Shown here: piece by piece, positions 12,001-24,400 of the stretch
Position numbering within the stretch: position 1 is the stretch's first letter
Layout of the letters: each line of letters begins with the position of its first letter
Assembly: GCA_030248195.1 (NCBI GenBank)
Contig: JASAND010027823.1
Coordinates: forward strand, 25,138-89,137
Source of the DNA: Trissonchulus latispiculum
Lineage: Eukaryota; Nematoda; Enoplea; Enoplida; Ironidae
DNA length: 64,000 bases
Reading direction: 5' to 3'
Program-made: the position numbers and the translations under genes
Notes under the pieces: generated by a model
Databases searched by the model: none
The model's input: the letters and a program-made list of their open reading frames with translations, nothing else
Told to the model about the DNA's origin: nothing

Positions 12001-15000
12001 GTAAGATAAACAAAACAAAAACAACTAAACACTAAACGTAACATTGAATAAATAGCAAGCACTCACCGGAAAAAATGCAGAATTAAAAATAGAAAACATA
12101 ATTGGTAACCACACAATTAGCGCCGTTCTGCTTTAACCATTTGAATCAAACGGTTTAGAATACACTTAAGTTCCATATATACCTCTTGCGGTGGTACATC
12201 GAATGAAACAACCCGTAAGTCAACCTTTCGGTAAGAATCGATGCAAGGAATAATGAAAAACAAACCTGAAAACAAAAATGTTTCGAATTTTAGTTTGAGT
12301 ATCGGGTCCGGGTGAGGAGATACAAATCAAATATTTGTACCCTTGGACTACAAAATAAGACAGTGAGCAAAATTGGATACGGCTAAAATGTCTCGAAAGC
12401 AGACCTAATTAATATTTATAGCAACTAATTATGCAATATTCTCTGGATAACAAGGTGTGAATTGCCAGTATGACAACCTAATACCGTTACTGAATACTGA
12501 CTAACCAGGGCCTTTGGCACCTCCTTGGATACGTCCAAGGCGAAATATGACGGCACGTTCGTATTCTTGCACAATCTAAAATGTATTATGATAAATCTAA
12601 ATCATTCCAGCTGAAATTCCAGTATGCACAATATTGTTGATCGAGTGCCATTGTGCGAATATAAAATTTACCAAAGTATATAACACATTTTTGATTTCAT
12701 TTCATTTCATTTTCAAGCGATTTCATAATAACTAAAAATGGTTCCCCAACTCTTGATGGAGGTAGCGAATGTTGCAATCGATGATTCCCGAAAAAATTTA
12801 CTTCAGTCTAAAAACTTACACTCCTTCTAAAATGCAGTAAATGATGTTGAAAAACCAAAGTTAGTTTCATTGTATTCATCAAAAGGAGCAATTGTAAGCT
12901 ACATTTTGACACAAAAAATGTCTTCCTAACTCCAAATAATGAAGGAGTTGCAATGGTTCAAAGTTGATGTCTCCAGAAGGAATCACCACCTTAAGACCCG
13001 CCCTGCTGCGTTCTATTCGCCTGGGTGGGTATCGAACCAAGAGCACATCCAGCATAAGGAATTCAGAGCCCAAGAGCTTCGTTTCCAACGCACTTTCCGC
13101 AGATCCCTTTACATGGTCCAACCCAAAGGTAACTACCGGAAGACCACAAGTAGGAACTCACTAAGCATCCTCATGACAGCCTAATGTAGTGCTTCCTTAA
13201 AGGGCTGGTGGACCAAGAAGATCGAAGGCTAGCAAGTCAGCCAAAGCCGAAGGGTGTCAGGCACAGTGCACCCTTAAAACCAGAACATAGGAAGTTCAGC
13301 TTTTCAATCAGGATTGAAAGTATTGATCCAGCTGGGGAATTGAACCACGGCCCTTCTGCTTTAAATCCCACAACGAAACCATAGGGCCATCGGTTGACCT
13401 TCCATATCGGGCTTATCAAGCTTTCCCATGCCTGCTTATAGCAGGATATACTGTTTCCAGCACTAACCCATTGATATATTTATTTATAGATAGAAATTTA
13501 TAGATATATAGAAGAAAGTAAATCCTTACTTTTAAACAGAACCAAAGAGTGATCGGAAAGGTAAATATTATCAGAAGTACAGAAACGAAGGTCAGACAAT
13601 AATCACAAAATCCTTTGGAAGAGCCTAGAACAAAGTTACTTATGTATAGAACGCAAGCCAGCTAATCATGAACAGACGATTTCGTCAATTACATATTACA
13701 GGAATTTAAATTTTGAATTTAAAATAAAACTACTTAAACAATCAGCAAGAACAATATTTGTACCAGAGATAACTCCAAATATTGAATCTATGCAATCACC
13801 AATATTTACAAATTCTAATAATAATTTTCGGGCCCTTGAATCTGAATCCAGGTATTAACAGGTCAAAGGCGACTTCTCTCCTGGCTTCTAAACTTGAAGC
13901 CAAATTATGATTGGTTAATAGGCCTAATCCTTAATTTGGTTAGGTCTGGGAATAAGCTGGTTGCCTTCGCCCCATGAGAGCTACATGATGTACCTATGCT
14001 CACTTGCATTATTTATCCGTTTGAAGTTATGTAGTTTAAAGTTTTAATGCATATGCATCCAGTCTGTTATACTACGTTCTGTCTGTTTCTGTCCGCTTGT
14101 ACATAGCTTCACCAAGCAAAAATACTGTGCTCAATGGTAATTGTAGTGTTGAGTTGCATTGTGCAGAAAGATGTCTGTTTAGGCTCAAGGCTGATAAGGA
14201 AGAGTGTGTCGGTTCTTAATCAAGTAAGCTCTTAGGCTTAGTTTGAGATATCTTGCGCATTAAGTATCTATCGCAAAATTCTATCTTTACACCACCGGTA
14301 TATTTGTAATGGATAGATTCACCAGTCTGAATTCCTATGTTTTGCGTGTAAATTGTTTGGCGCGGAGGATTTCCACCTAAACACATGCCTCTCTCTAGTA
14401 CTGAGTTTTTCGCCCTGAAGTTGCTTCATGATTTTACAATTACCATAGCAAATGCTCCAAAAGGTTTACTTCAATGTCTCCGCTCAGTACCTAAAAAGCT
14501 TGTTTTGTAGAAGATCACACTCTGGCCTTTATCTTATTACCAAAACTCGGACGTTATTTTGCTGTCACTTGATTTGCTGAGTTTTAAGAAATCAACAAAT
14601 AAGCTAAGATTGCAAAATTTTCGTGTGAAAAGATTAATTTTGCACTTGCATTAGCACAAATTGTTTAACATTAGCATATAGATAAATTATAATTATGTCC
14701 TCTACAAGTGATTTGGCCAAGGCAACTCGTAGAAGGCAGAGTGATAGACTGCAGTGGTTAGAGTATTCGTTTTGCGCTGTTCAGAGATCTAAATCTTCTC
14801 CAAATTAAATTTTACGTTTACAACGTTGGCAACAAATTTTGATTCGCAAGGTGGCAAGATTGATTGATTGATTCGCAAGATTTCGCGCCTTGGCCAGCGC
14901 CCCAGAAAACCCTATGCATGTTTTCAGCAAAATGAGCGATCAAAACGTTTTTGGTTCCGCTTGGCCCTTACCGGTTCCCTGGTTCACCTTATCAAACTAA

Positions 15001-15466
15001 AAGTTAATTTTTTTTAAAATTTGAAATTCTTGAATTCATCACAATTCAATATGCAAAATTTTAAACTTAATAGTGAAACAAATCCAGTTAGAGATGGGGG
15101 AAAGCGCAAGAGATCCATTATCCAAACTTTCCAAAGTTTCCTCCTTGCGAATCAAAAAAATTTGCAATATTTGAACTCAGCGTGGTCGAAGCTTCATTGG
15201 TCAAGTTTATAGGGTAGCTATGTATAGAGCAGCAATATATATAGTATAGTATAGGGTAGCTATACACCATCATTGGAAAGGTTGAGTGTAACCTTGATCT
15301 GATACAACAGAGCAGCAGAGATCACTGAAAAGCTATTATCAGTGAGCACTAGCAATCTAAGATAATTTCCTAATTTCCATACATCAATGTCAAATGTGAG
15401 CTCACCTTGATTTTGATTAAGCTGATTTATTGGTTTTGAATCAACACCTCGGTTTAAATTATCCAT
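6015..15466 (-). CDS. Stomatin / band-7 (SPFH) membrane protein, 7 exons, last intron invaded by a transposon
   Basis: In minus-strand order the exons are 15466-15406, 13624-13530, 12575-12506, 12265-12183, 11820-11617, 11312-11178 and 6242-6015 (stop TGA at 6017-6015). Phases agree at every junction and give about 291 residues, normal for stomatins. Exon 2 encodes the membrane hairpin ([19 protein letters not shown]). Exons 3-6 encode the SPFH core with [47 protein letters not shown] and [20 protein letters not shown]. The last exon encodes the C-terminal helix and [16 protein letters not shown]. Stomatins are cholesterol-associated inner-leaflet scaffolds that oligomerise and modulate channels such as DEG/ENaC. 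An in-frame upstream Met at 15487 would add seven residues. The first exon ([20 protein letters not shown]) is supported mainly by phase and position, and the rest by strong family identity. The last intron (6243-11177) contains a ~4-kb TIR element in the opposite orientation. Confidence 0.9.
8848..9468. repeat. Foldback of ~620 bp nested in the intronic transposon
   Basis: The arms (about 8848-9150 and 9165-9468) mirror each other closely, from GCGGATCTTTTGCGC at the left to its complement at the right. They contain a C-run/G-run pair and an A/T-rich AAAATTT tract. The centre near 9120-9180 is itself palindromic (TTAGCTCAGTATAAGCT and complement). It has no coding capacity. Confidence 0.85.
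9748..9890. repeat. 47-bp tandem repeat, three copies
   Basis: Units starting ACTACAGG/ACTACGGG at 9748, 9795 and 9842 repeat the phrase GGTTTCTTTAGTATTTTCTA with a spacing of exactly 47 bp. The copies differ by a few substitutions. The array sits inside the intronic transposon between the foldback and its last candidate exon. Confidence 0.85.
12879..13440 (-). repeat. SINE-like tRNA-derived segment(s) in stomatin intron 2
   Basis: On the minus strand two polymerase III B-box-like sequences occur, GGTTCGATACC (13038-13028) and GGTTCAATTCC (13346-13336), each in a GC-richer 200-300 bp patch unlike the AT-rich intron around it. A-box matches are weak and no target duplications were found, so this is tentative. 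The open frames over it look incidental. Confidence 0.4.
13625..15405. other. Intron 1 of the stomatin gene
   Basis: This is non-coding between exons 1 and 2. It contains a decayed tRNA-like head near 14745-14803 (TGGTTAGAGTA resembling an A box, with a degenerate B box) and a piece near 14880-15110 that resembles one arm of the foldback at 8848-9468 (AAAACCCTATGCATG... and GGGGGAAAGCGCAAGAGATC). Nothing else is recognised. Confidence 0.4.
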
Positions 15467-15487
15467 TGTCAAATAGCCGTAGTGCAC

Positions 15488-16829
15488 TGCCTACTTTGGT
15501 GATGCTTATATATGTTGCCAATCAATTATAAGTCAACAAATTTAATTTATATCTAAGCAAACACTTCTACTTGTACTTCTATGAAATGTTTTAGAAACAA
15601 AAAGGTACCGCAAACGTTTTACAAAAAATTAGAGAAAATTGGACTTCACTTCGATAAATATTTTTATTTTGCCTTTTATTTTGCCTTCGTTTTAACAAGA
15701 ATAAGTTTTAATGTATTCATAAATTATAATGAAAGTATGAGATCACTAGAAAGCATGCAACAAAAGAGTGTAAAACATTAAAGCGAACGTTAAAAAGTAC
15801 AAACACCTTGCCACGTACAACAAACGTAAAGCTTATAAATATTTGGATGTACTTTCAGTGACGTTCATAGCATGATTACAACAACAACAATGGCGCCTGG
15901 TGTTTAATCGGTGACGTTGGCAGAAATACAGCTCAACCCAGCACCGCTCGCTATTGATTGCAGTATCACATGACGCTGTTGCTTACAATTCGTCAGTCAG
16001 GCAGGTACACATAACGGTCTTTCCATTCCAGTTTATCGCTATTATTATATAATACAGATAGAATTTAACGGTAAATAAATATTAAAAGCTTTCACCTGGT
16101 GATTGACGTAACATTGGAACTTTGTTGACCAATATCAAAAATTGCAACAGTAGAAGAAACAAGAAGCAACTACTATTGTCTAACAGTATGGGATCGTAAG
16201 ACAATTGCGAAAAACAATTTGCTAAAATCAACCATGAGCGGCAACTTTCTAGTGGGATTGATTAAGCTTAACACATGCCGTTGGCACATTTAAAAATAAG
16301 AATGATAAGAAAGCGCACTTGTCCTGTTTGGTGGACCCATGGGGACTACACAATATGCAAAAATGAGTGAAATCTGAGATGGTCAAAATTCGGCCAAAAG
16401 GCGACCCCAGAGTAATCTCCAAGCAATCTTTCCAAACAAGACCAGCATTATCACCGTCCTTAAATACTGGATAAAGTCATAATATTCAGGATTTCTCATG
16501 TTCAAGTTCTAGCTTCTTGCTAAACGCTACAAGTTACAACCGCAATTCCACAAATAGTGTCCGAGAATTAGCTGATAAACTGAGTTGCTAAGAACCACGA
16601 ATATTATATCTTTACCGGGAGGCCGGGCCTATCACCGGGCCCAGGGATTTAAAACCTGCCCAAGAATCGGGCCCAGACTTTGGGCCGGGCCTAGTAGCGG
16701 GCTCCGGGCTTTGATTGGGCTCCGAGCCTAGTAGCGGGGTCAATTTCTTATCTGAACAACCCTGTGCTAAATGCAAGATTAATAGGGTCCATTTTAACTA
16801 TTTTTGAGAACTCATTCCACCAGAATGAA
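15488..16829. other. Intergenic region upstream of stomatin, with two TE fragments
   Basis: This is the presumed promoter region of the stomatin gene and the 3' flank of the receptor gene. Positions 16310-16400 match one arm of the foldback family seen at 48.4 kb (GCACTTGTCCTG, ATGCAAAAATGAG, a GGTC...GGCGACCCC end). Positions 16615-16790 are a GGGCC-rich patch ending ACAACCCTG, reminiscent of a degenerate hAT-type terminus. No exon is recognised. Confidence 0.45.
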
Positions 16830-17789
16830 TCACCGATGGCGTTGCAGGTGGTTTTTTGAAATATAACAGTGATCGTAAACCGTTTCGTATCTCAGCATTC
16901 TTCCATATATATATATAAGAATATTGTTTTCGGAATTTATGTTCATCACCAATGCAGCCACAGGTTCAACAATGTTAATTACATTTGGGTTAGCTTCGTT
17001 GAAAGTGTAATACATTTTGAACATAATTGGTAGTACAAGAAAAATTAAAGTAAAAAACATGACATAAGAAAGCATTTTAGTAGCCCTGGCCTGTGTTTCC
17101 CGCTTTGCCCTCATGACAGACTCGTTTTCGGAAACATTGCATAAATACAAAGCGATTAAAGCAACGCCATATAGTATAACACTACCAACAAAGAAAGGGA
17201 AATCGAATATAATATACATGTAAAATCTAAAATCGTTGGTCACGGCCCAGCTGGTGTAACAAACTCGAAAATATTTTGCTCCATACATTTCAGTGGCAAT
17301 TTGGGATACATACATTACCATGAAATAATATACAATTGTCATTGTACAACATATTGCCAGTAGAGCTTTAACAATATTTTTACCATACAACACATATATT
17401 TGAATGCTGGAGCATGCAATCAGTCTGTCGATTGAGACAAGCATGTAGACGGAAGGTAGCAAGACGTCCGTCAAAACGAATATTTGATTATGAAATTTCC
17501 ACAGACAATCCCAAGCAGTTTGCAACAGTTCATTTGATCCATCCAAAACCACTTTGGTCCTGTAAATCCCAGCAGACAGCTGTCCCAGACCAAGTAAAAA
17601 TTCTGAGAATGCCAGTGTGCAGGGCAGAACGTATTCTTTGCGGTGCAGAGATTTAACTCTGACTATAACATAGACTATTAGAAAATTACCGATACACATC
17701 AAAATGCCATGACAGATATAAAGGCCGTGATTAATAAGATCCTCTTTCAGACCAGTGGAAGAGTTGGTTCGATTCATTTTGATAATCAC
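16830..17789 (-). CDS. Seven-transmembrane G-protein-coupled receptor, SRSX-like chemoreceptor, intronless
   Basis: This is a single 319-residue open frame with seven hydrophobic segments. The N-terminus has glycosylation sequons (NRT, NSS), TM1 carries the GN pair (CIGNFLIVYVIVR), and TM3 ends in SIDRLIA, a DRL variant of the DRY motif. The conserved Cys pair for the extracellular disulphide can be seen (WDCLWKF and VCYTSW). An Arg/Lys-rich third loop precedes TM6, and TM7 has ENNILIYIY in place of NPxxY. The pattern resembles nematode SRSX receptors, a rhodopsin-like chemosensory family, but it could be a divergent peptide receptor. The start may be Met 17789 or Met 17777. The gene is on the same strand as stomatin, 1.3 kb upstream of it. 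The ligand cannot be inferred. Confidence 0.75.
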   Translation of the reverse strand: MIIKMNRTNSSTGLKEDLINHGLYICHGILMCIGNFLIVYVIVRVKSLHRKEYVLPCTLAFSEFLLGLGQLSAGIYRTKVVLDGSNELLQTAWDCLWKFHNQIFVLTDVLLPSVYMLVSIDRLIACSSIQIYVLYGKNIVKALLAICCTMTIVYYFMVMYVSQIATEMYGAKYFRVCYTSWAVTNDFRFYMYIIFDFPFFVGSVILYGVALIALYLCNVSENESVMRAKRETQARATKMLSYVMFFTLIFLVLPIMFKMYYTFNEANPNVINIVEPVAALVMNINSENNILIYIYGRMLRYETVYDHCYISKNHLQRHR

Positions 17790-18240
17790 TAAATATCACT
17801 AAATTCCTATTTTCTTCTAAGTTGACTTCTATCTGTAAGTGATAGAAGAAAAAACAGGTTGAACAGAAAAATGAAGCTGCTTGCGCAGAGCGAGTGAATA
17901 GATTCTTAATTTTCGATACGGTACATGAAAGCCCTGAATAAACTCCTGGAGACCGTGAGACAAGCGATCTGATTACGATCCTGCGACAATAAGAAATCTC
18001 AAAGGTGAATAAGGTACGCAATAACTGTCTATCTCCATCGAACTTATATAGCGATTTCAATCATTTTCCCTTTCCGTAAAAAATATGCACTAAAGTCTGA
18101 AACAAAAATATGTGCAGAAAACAGGAAGTATACACACCATCCACAGCATTTAATACTCATGAAACGCATAAAATCATATATTTTCATGCTAGGAGTCCTC
18201 ATATTTAGCAAAGGACAATATTTAAAAATGTTAAAAATTT
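17790..18240. other. 5' flank of the receptor gene
   Basis: No recognisable exon is present. The minus-strand frames at 17731-18060 and 18044-18244 have no family resemblance and are judged incidental. The stretch probably includes the receptor promoter. Confidence 0.35.
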
Positions 18241-18359
18241 CCAAAATTTCAAAATAATTAGGTTAAAATTATAAGCTTAATTTTAAGTATCCCATAACGA
18301 TTGAGAAACATGATGAATTTTAAGCCCAATTTCCAAGAAATTGGAAAACTAGAAAATTT

Positions 18360-19425
18360 AAGATGAACTTGGCCTCTTTGGTTATGCATACGTGTTTTTT
18401 TCACAAAATTTATGTTTCTTTTAAAAATTTCACAAAATTTCGCCAAGTTTCAGCACCCAAAATTCATCAATAAAAGGTCAGCTGCGGATAATATTTGCTA
18501 AATTTCATTAATTTCCAACCCAAATGGCCAGCTGGCTCAGCCAGCCATTAGCAGATTTACGTTGACGATGGCTGGATTTTATAAGGTTCTAGAATCTGCT
18601 GGATCGTTGCCTTAAGATCAAAGAAAATCCGATTTAAAGACCTGTCAACGACCTGTCAACGAGCTGTCAAAAACCTGTAAGTTCATCCTAAAGATTTTTC
18701 CAAACTTCAGTGTTCGCTTGAGTAGCAACACAGAGAGGTTGCTTTCAGTCCTCCCCTTGATGCAAATCCGATGTGTGCCAGAGATTTGGCACGGGGAATT
18801 AAACGCATCTCCCCAGGTTAGGATAGGACTCTATAGAATTTCTCTGGCCCACACTGGCCAGAGAAGGAGACTGACTAACTACAGCAAACACACACAACTT
18901 GAGGGCTGAATAAGTTTTTTATGCCTGGCCAGGATTTGCAACGAAGACAAAAAGCCAAGGAAAATTATGGCCAAAATTTTATGTATTGTGGACCTCCGGT
19001 CGAATATTTCATATGCATTTTTATAAGGCCCTTAATCCAATTTTTTATGTAATTTTGTTTGGTTTGTTTGTACACTACAAATCTATTGCAAGAAGTGATA
19101 CTACTGGAACCGCCTAACGCTAAATCCAAACTGGATCAAACGCAGAAGCAAACGAAGAATTTACCGACCGAACTAGCAGTTATGAAATGATATTTTATGG
19201 TATTGGCAAGTGTCGACCCCGCTTGCCTGCCATCATGTCAACTGAGTCTCTATCACCCCTCAACGAGCTCACAACATGGATCCCATACGGGTTGGTTACA
19301 AGGAACCCCAGTTTTGGACTCATCACCTTTTGGGAATCATAAGTTTACTGTCAGCAGTAGACGCGCCACTGTATAAATAGAAGAGGTTGTCAACTTACTC
19401 TAGAACAGAAAGGTTAAACTAACAA
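18360..19425 (+). repeat. Short copy (A) of a hairpin-rich non-coding repeat
   Basis: This copy aligns by eye with the 21540-22060 segment and with 26320-26440 of the longer copy. Shared landmarks are TTTGGTT..ACGTGT, AAATTTCGCC/AAATTCGCCC followed by AAGTTTC and AATTCATCA, CAGTGTTCG, a GGCC..ACTGGCC stem and ACAACTTGAG. The right end (ATCCCATACGGGTTGG ... TTTTGGGAA) matches the right end of copy B, so A looks like an internally deleted version. It has no open frame. Confidence 0.55.
18826..18871 (+). ncRNA. Conserved stem-loop with a compensatory change relative to 21960-21992
   Basis: Here the stem is TCTCTGGCC / GGCCAGAGA around a loop of about 6 nt. The equivalent stem in copy B is TTTTCTGGCC / GGCCAGAAAA. 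One pair is C-G here and T-A there, so pairing is kept while the bases change. That supports selection on a folded form, either RNA or a DNA hairpin. The transcript, if any, is unknown. Confidence 0.35.
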
Positions 19426-21430
19426 GGTTTATTAGTAATAAAATCAAATCAGATCATAGATAAAGAAGAAAAGAAGCAAGAATAATCAAACTCAGAGTTC
19501 AAGTCCTGATAACCTCATTAAAACTACTAGTGAACTGAATAGAAGTAAAATAAATGAAAGCTTCTTATTAATGAAGCCGAATGCTATTCGTGAGACTGTT
19601 ATTCAAACTAATCTATTTATTTATCAATCTAAAAATTCGGATGGTGCCAACTTGACGGACATGGCGCTTTGACTATATTCAATACCGTCCGCCCATCGAA
19701 AATTCTAAGCCTCGAGATCAAAGAGCCAGTTCTAAGTGTAGTGGTGGATGTGATCCGAGCAACTGGCAATTTTTAATTTTTGAATACTTCCTTTTTCCAT
19801 CTCGAGGTAAGCTCTATGATTAATGCAATACATCATGCCGTTATAGTTGATTTGTAAATATGAGTTATGACGCATTTGGCTTTGGTATCTGAGCTGTGAT
19901 GTTATGGGTGAGCGATTCTAGCGTGTCAAGCTTATGTGTAATGAAATTGGTTAAATAAAAAATCGGTTTTTGAAGAATTGATCCAAAAAGAAAGATTTGC
20001 TTAAGGGTCGCTCGAAAACGCCAAGGGAGACCTCAGAAAATCGATTAAGTTAAAGATCTCCATGATCGTGGTTATATGAATGAACGTCCAAGCTGTATCT
20101 GTATTTGTGTGTAATTAAGAGCAGGGTTGCCAATCTCTAAAATATAACTAATTCCTAGGGAAACGAAAGGGAAGATTGGTTAAATTCGCATTACAAGGTC
20201 AGGGTATTACTAATACCAGAAGAATAACATCATAAATTGAGAAATATACTAGTCAGTTAGGTGGTCTGAAGGGAAATTCTTTAATATTGCCTCCTTGTGA
20301 ACAGCGGGTGCCTTTTCACTTGGATCTTGTTGTCCCCAAGCAAACAATAATTGCGAAAGTTCACACCCTAACGAAGAGCTGGTGCCTCTTCGTTGGGACC
20401 CAGTCTTAGACAACCTGCGTAGTATTATCAACCATCCGAGAACTCGAAGAAAAGGTCCTAATATCATCCACAAAAAAACGCGTAATTCCCTCTGTTTGCA
20501 AGCAACAATTCCAATTCACTGTTAAGTTTAATCATAAGAAGATGGTTCGATGGTATACGGTAGTTACTATGTAAAATTAATCCTAATTAGTAAATGACGT
20601 ATAGTTACGAATGCATAGGTAGCTGTATTTCGACGTAGGTAGGCATGTTTGACATTATTTGGCATTAATTTCCCATTTTTAGCAAGCAGTTAGGTTAAAT
20701 TAGTATTAATATGAGTCAAACATGTTAATCAGGGTTAATTTGTGTTAATTAGGCAATTAGTACGTAATAATCACAATTTTATGTGGAAACATAACATAGG
20801 CTCAATCGAAAGGCAATTCGACGCTGATTCCAAAAATGTAAATTTTATTTCTCAACTCCCAAAATTAAGAGAGTTATGGTCAAAAATGTTGTAGTAAAAT
20901 GTTTGTCATTTCGTAATTTTAGTATTTCAAAAAAGGTGTAACTTAACTAAGACTTACGTAACCTTTATGTCAAGTCCAGTCATGTTGTCTGGAAGGCTGT
21001 CCTCTCATGAACTTTGGGCTGGCCTTTAGTCCAACAGGAGAATTGCCTCTCGAAAGGAGAGTTAGTATACACCTTTTCCATGTCTCGTTGGTTCGAAGGG
21101 GGCCTAGTTGCCTCAAAAATAAATTAAATCAAAGGAAAAGAAACTAAATCTAGGTAGTTAAGTACGTAGAATTCATCAATATAATTCTTGTTTAGCTGGA
21201 ACTTACGTAAAATTAACTATGTGCGTATTTTTCATCTTTTTCTATTTTATTTTCCTCCTTCCTCTCGGCTTAGTGGAAACAAGGAGTTTCCAATAGCGAG
21301 GAACAATTGTTGCCGAAGACAAATGACCGGCACGCTTTGTTTTCGGCCAAGAGTCCAAGCGAGACTCAAGAGTGAGGGGCCGAAAACAAAGGAATATTAA
21401 AATATTTTTTAACATTAATAAACCAATTTT
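19426..21430. other. Non-coding region between the two repeat copies
   Basis: No exon is recognised. CAGGGTTGCCAA at 20122 is an inverted match to TTGGCAACCCTG ending at 25999 and could be a TIR pair of a ~5.9-kb element covering copy B, but the flanking 8-mers do not match. The 74-residue minus frame at 20249-20473 has no family resemblance. Confidence 0.35.
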
Positions 21431-24400
21431 CCGATGCCATTTAAATTATTGATATTCCTCCCGATTTACTTGGCCCCGAGTTGGCCAAAATTCTGCAATT
21501 TTATGTCAATTTTTGGACAAGTTAAAACCAACATTTTATCAACTATCCCTTTGGTTGCGTTTACGTGTAAACCCAAACTTTCATAAAATTCGCCCAAGTT
21601 TCGACCACGAAATTCATCAAAAAAGGGACCAGTTGGGGGCTATATTTCCCCAACCTCATTAATCTGACCCCTCACCTGGTCTCCGGGCCGAAGAGAGCCC
21701 AGATCTCACATGCAAAAGATAGGAAGCTTCTAGAAGCTTCTAGAAGTTTCCTCCCAAATTAAAGAAAGCTGCTTTTATTACAGGCTGTCAGCAAGCTGTC
21801 GCTTGCTCCCCAAATTCAAATTTGCAATCAGTGTTCGTTGAGACTCGGCCGTAGACGGTCGTTTAAAAGTCCCCTATTCCCCGCGTGCATTGCTTCTCGT
21901 GACACTGGTGTGTCTCGGGAAAATAGCAATGCACGCCCCCCATAGGACGCACCTAAGGACCCTTTTCTGGCCCGCACTGGCCAGAAAAGGAAGAACTGAG
22001 TTAACGCACGGACGCTAACAACTTGAGTGGCCACATGGACCTTTTATGTCCGGCCTAGAACCGCCATCGAGGATAAAAAATTATTAGGATTTACACTGTG
22101 GCCCCGTTGGCCAATTTTATATATGTATGTCTGTATTTTGGCCTTTTGGCCTTTCTTTTTTTTCATGTTTAAGGCCGACTGGCCACCGCTTATTTTAAGC
22201 CCAAGCCACGGCCAAGAGGCCAATATTTTGTATTTTTAAACCTTTAAATCCCGACTTTTTAACACTTTCGGCCAGAAGGCCAATTTTAAGTTCTCTAGCA
22301 TGATGGGCTTTCGAGCTAATTTAATTTCCTTAGCTTTAATTTCATTATTATTTTATGATTTTAAATTCAGGGCAGTCCATGTAAACCCCTCCTGTTTGAC
22401 GGAGGTCTTGAGACATGCCCATTCTTTCTTTCTCTATGTTTCTAGTTCGCCAAGCCACGGCCCAAAATTACGTGTCTCTTCTAAAACTTCCTTAATTTTC
22501 TCTCTTTCGTTGTCACTTTGTGGGTTTATTTTTTGTAGTATTTAACGGGATGTTGAGTGGGACCTAACCCTTACGTTTGAGCTAGAGAGCCCCTTAATTA
22601 CGGCTCTGAAATTCATAAGTTCGTTAGCAGAAACACTCTCCCCACAGCCGGCAACTAGGAGTTGCCGGCCATGATTTTTATAAAAGGCAGTGCGTCGTTT
22701 TAAAACACCAGTTTTGTATTATGCTTTGTTTTAGCGTTAGGTCGGCTTTTAAATTGCTAGGTGTCAAAATCGTACAGGTCATTCTAAGTTAACATCCTAA
22801 AACTATGAGCTAAAACTACTTTTAATTATTTAATTATTAGGCAGTTTCTGAGAGGAATGGCCGGCTTCCTCATCTTTCTGTAGTTTTCAGTTAAATCTGT
22901 ATTTAGTTTAACGTAATTTTGTTGCTAGTAATAATTGCCGAGCAATTATTACTCACTGGCTTTCTTTCAACTTTCTTCAAAGTTTCGCCAAACTTATATA
23001 GCCCAATTTTTTCACAAAATTTCTTGTATAAAGCAATTCTGTAGAATTGCAAAAGCCGAAACCGAGCTTAACAAAGTTTAAAGTTTAGGAACCAAATATG
23101 CACATAGAATTAGGGTTAGTCAAGCAAGTGTGTTTTGATAGCTAGATGTTTGCTAAGAAAGTTGTGTGTGGTTAATGTATGAATGTTTCCCCAAATTTAC
23201 GTAAAACGGTTACTCGGGTAAACCCCTCATGGAGCGTGAGGTTCCGAGGTTAACCAACTTTTAGGAATGTCTGATGTGCATGAAGGCTGATATTTGTTTT
23301 GTATGTTTGATGAGTGAGCGTTTTGACTGATTGACCGGCAACCTGCGGAAACTCCCCTTGTACGATAGGGGTTGCAAGGATTGTCATACCCGTACGAATG
23401 TTGCTAAGAAACTACCCAATTAATGATGATTAGTTCTGAATTTATGTCTTTCGTCCTTACATTAGTAATTATTGTTCAACAATAACTAGCAGTCAAATTA
23501 CATTCTTGAGAACCAGCGGCACATTAATTGGGTTAGTTGGGTGTCTGCTTGCCATATGAGACGCAAAGTTGGGATAATCCAGAATGTCATGACGGGCACT
23601 CTGAAGCTCTGATTGAAGCTATCAACAATAATCATTCGAATCACAGTTGTTTTAAAACTAATGTTACTAAGCCAAAGAGAAGTCGTAATCGGTCCAAAAA
23701 CGTTGTCAGTATGGATTATCCCAAGAACTTAATGACGGGTCGATTCCCATCGGGCGCATGGGATTCGTACAAATTACCTAGGAATTCTCATATCAGGCAG
23801 GGAGACTGCGTAATTGTGAACAAGTGTCTGTTACTGGTCGTTACTCGAATGAATGTGCGAATGTTAGCCAGCGCGAGCGAATGTCCATTGTCATGTCGCT
23901 ATAATATGTACATCAGGTAGTTAGTTTCATTCAGAGTCACGGGGACTCCCAGAATGGGCTGTAACTACCAGTTGGTCCTCGATTCGTCCGTGTAGGTAGT
24001 CCTATGCTCAAGGGACGGACGAATCGCAAATAAGGACTCCTTGCTGGCTCATTTTGCAAGTACGCTAGATTAGTATGAATGTTTATTAGTTAGGACCGTG
24101 CCATTCGTGCCCTCACTTGTTCGTGTCAGCTGAACGGTCAAACTTATGTTAATTGGCAGTTTTCGGTAACATGTCGGTAAACTATCTAAACTTCTATGTC
24201 AAGCTTTTATCATGAAAGTCGAAAGTTCATGTTAATCGTTTTCTAAAAGCTCCAACATTACGGGAAGAACAATTACTAAACAATAACCCGTGCCCTCGTT
24301 TGTAATCACTAACGAAATGACCAATTCCGGTCTTTTTTGCAGTTTTGTAATGGGCATCATCGTTTCTGCTCAAGCTTTTTATGTTAGCTCGTAATTTATG

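Noticed and set aside
23537..23920. 127-codon + strand frame as a gene
   Set aside because: It has no domain, no splice context and no homology I can recognise. It lies inside a repeat copy that is otherwise non-coding.
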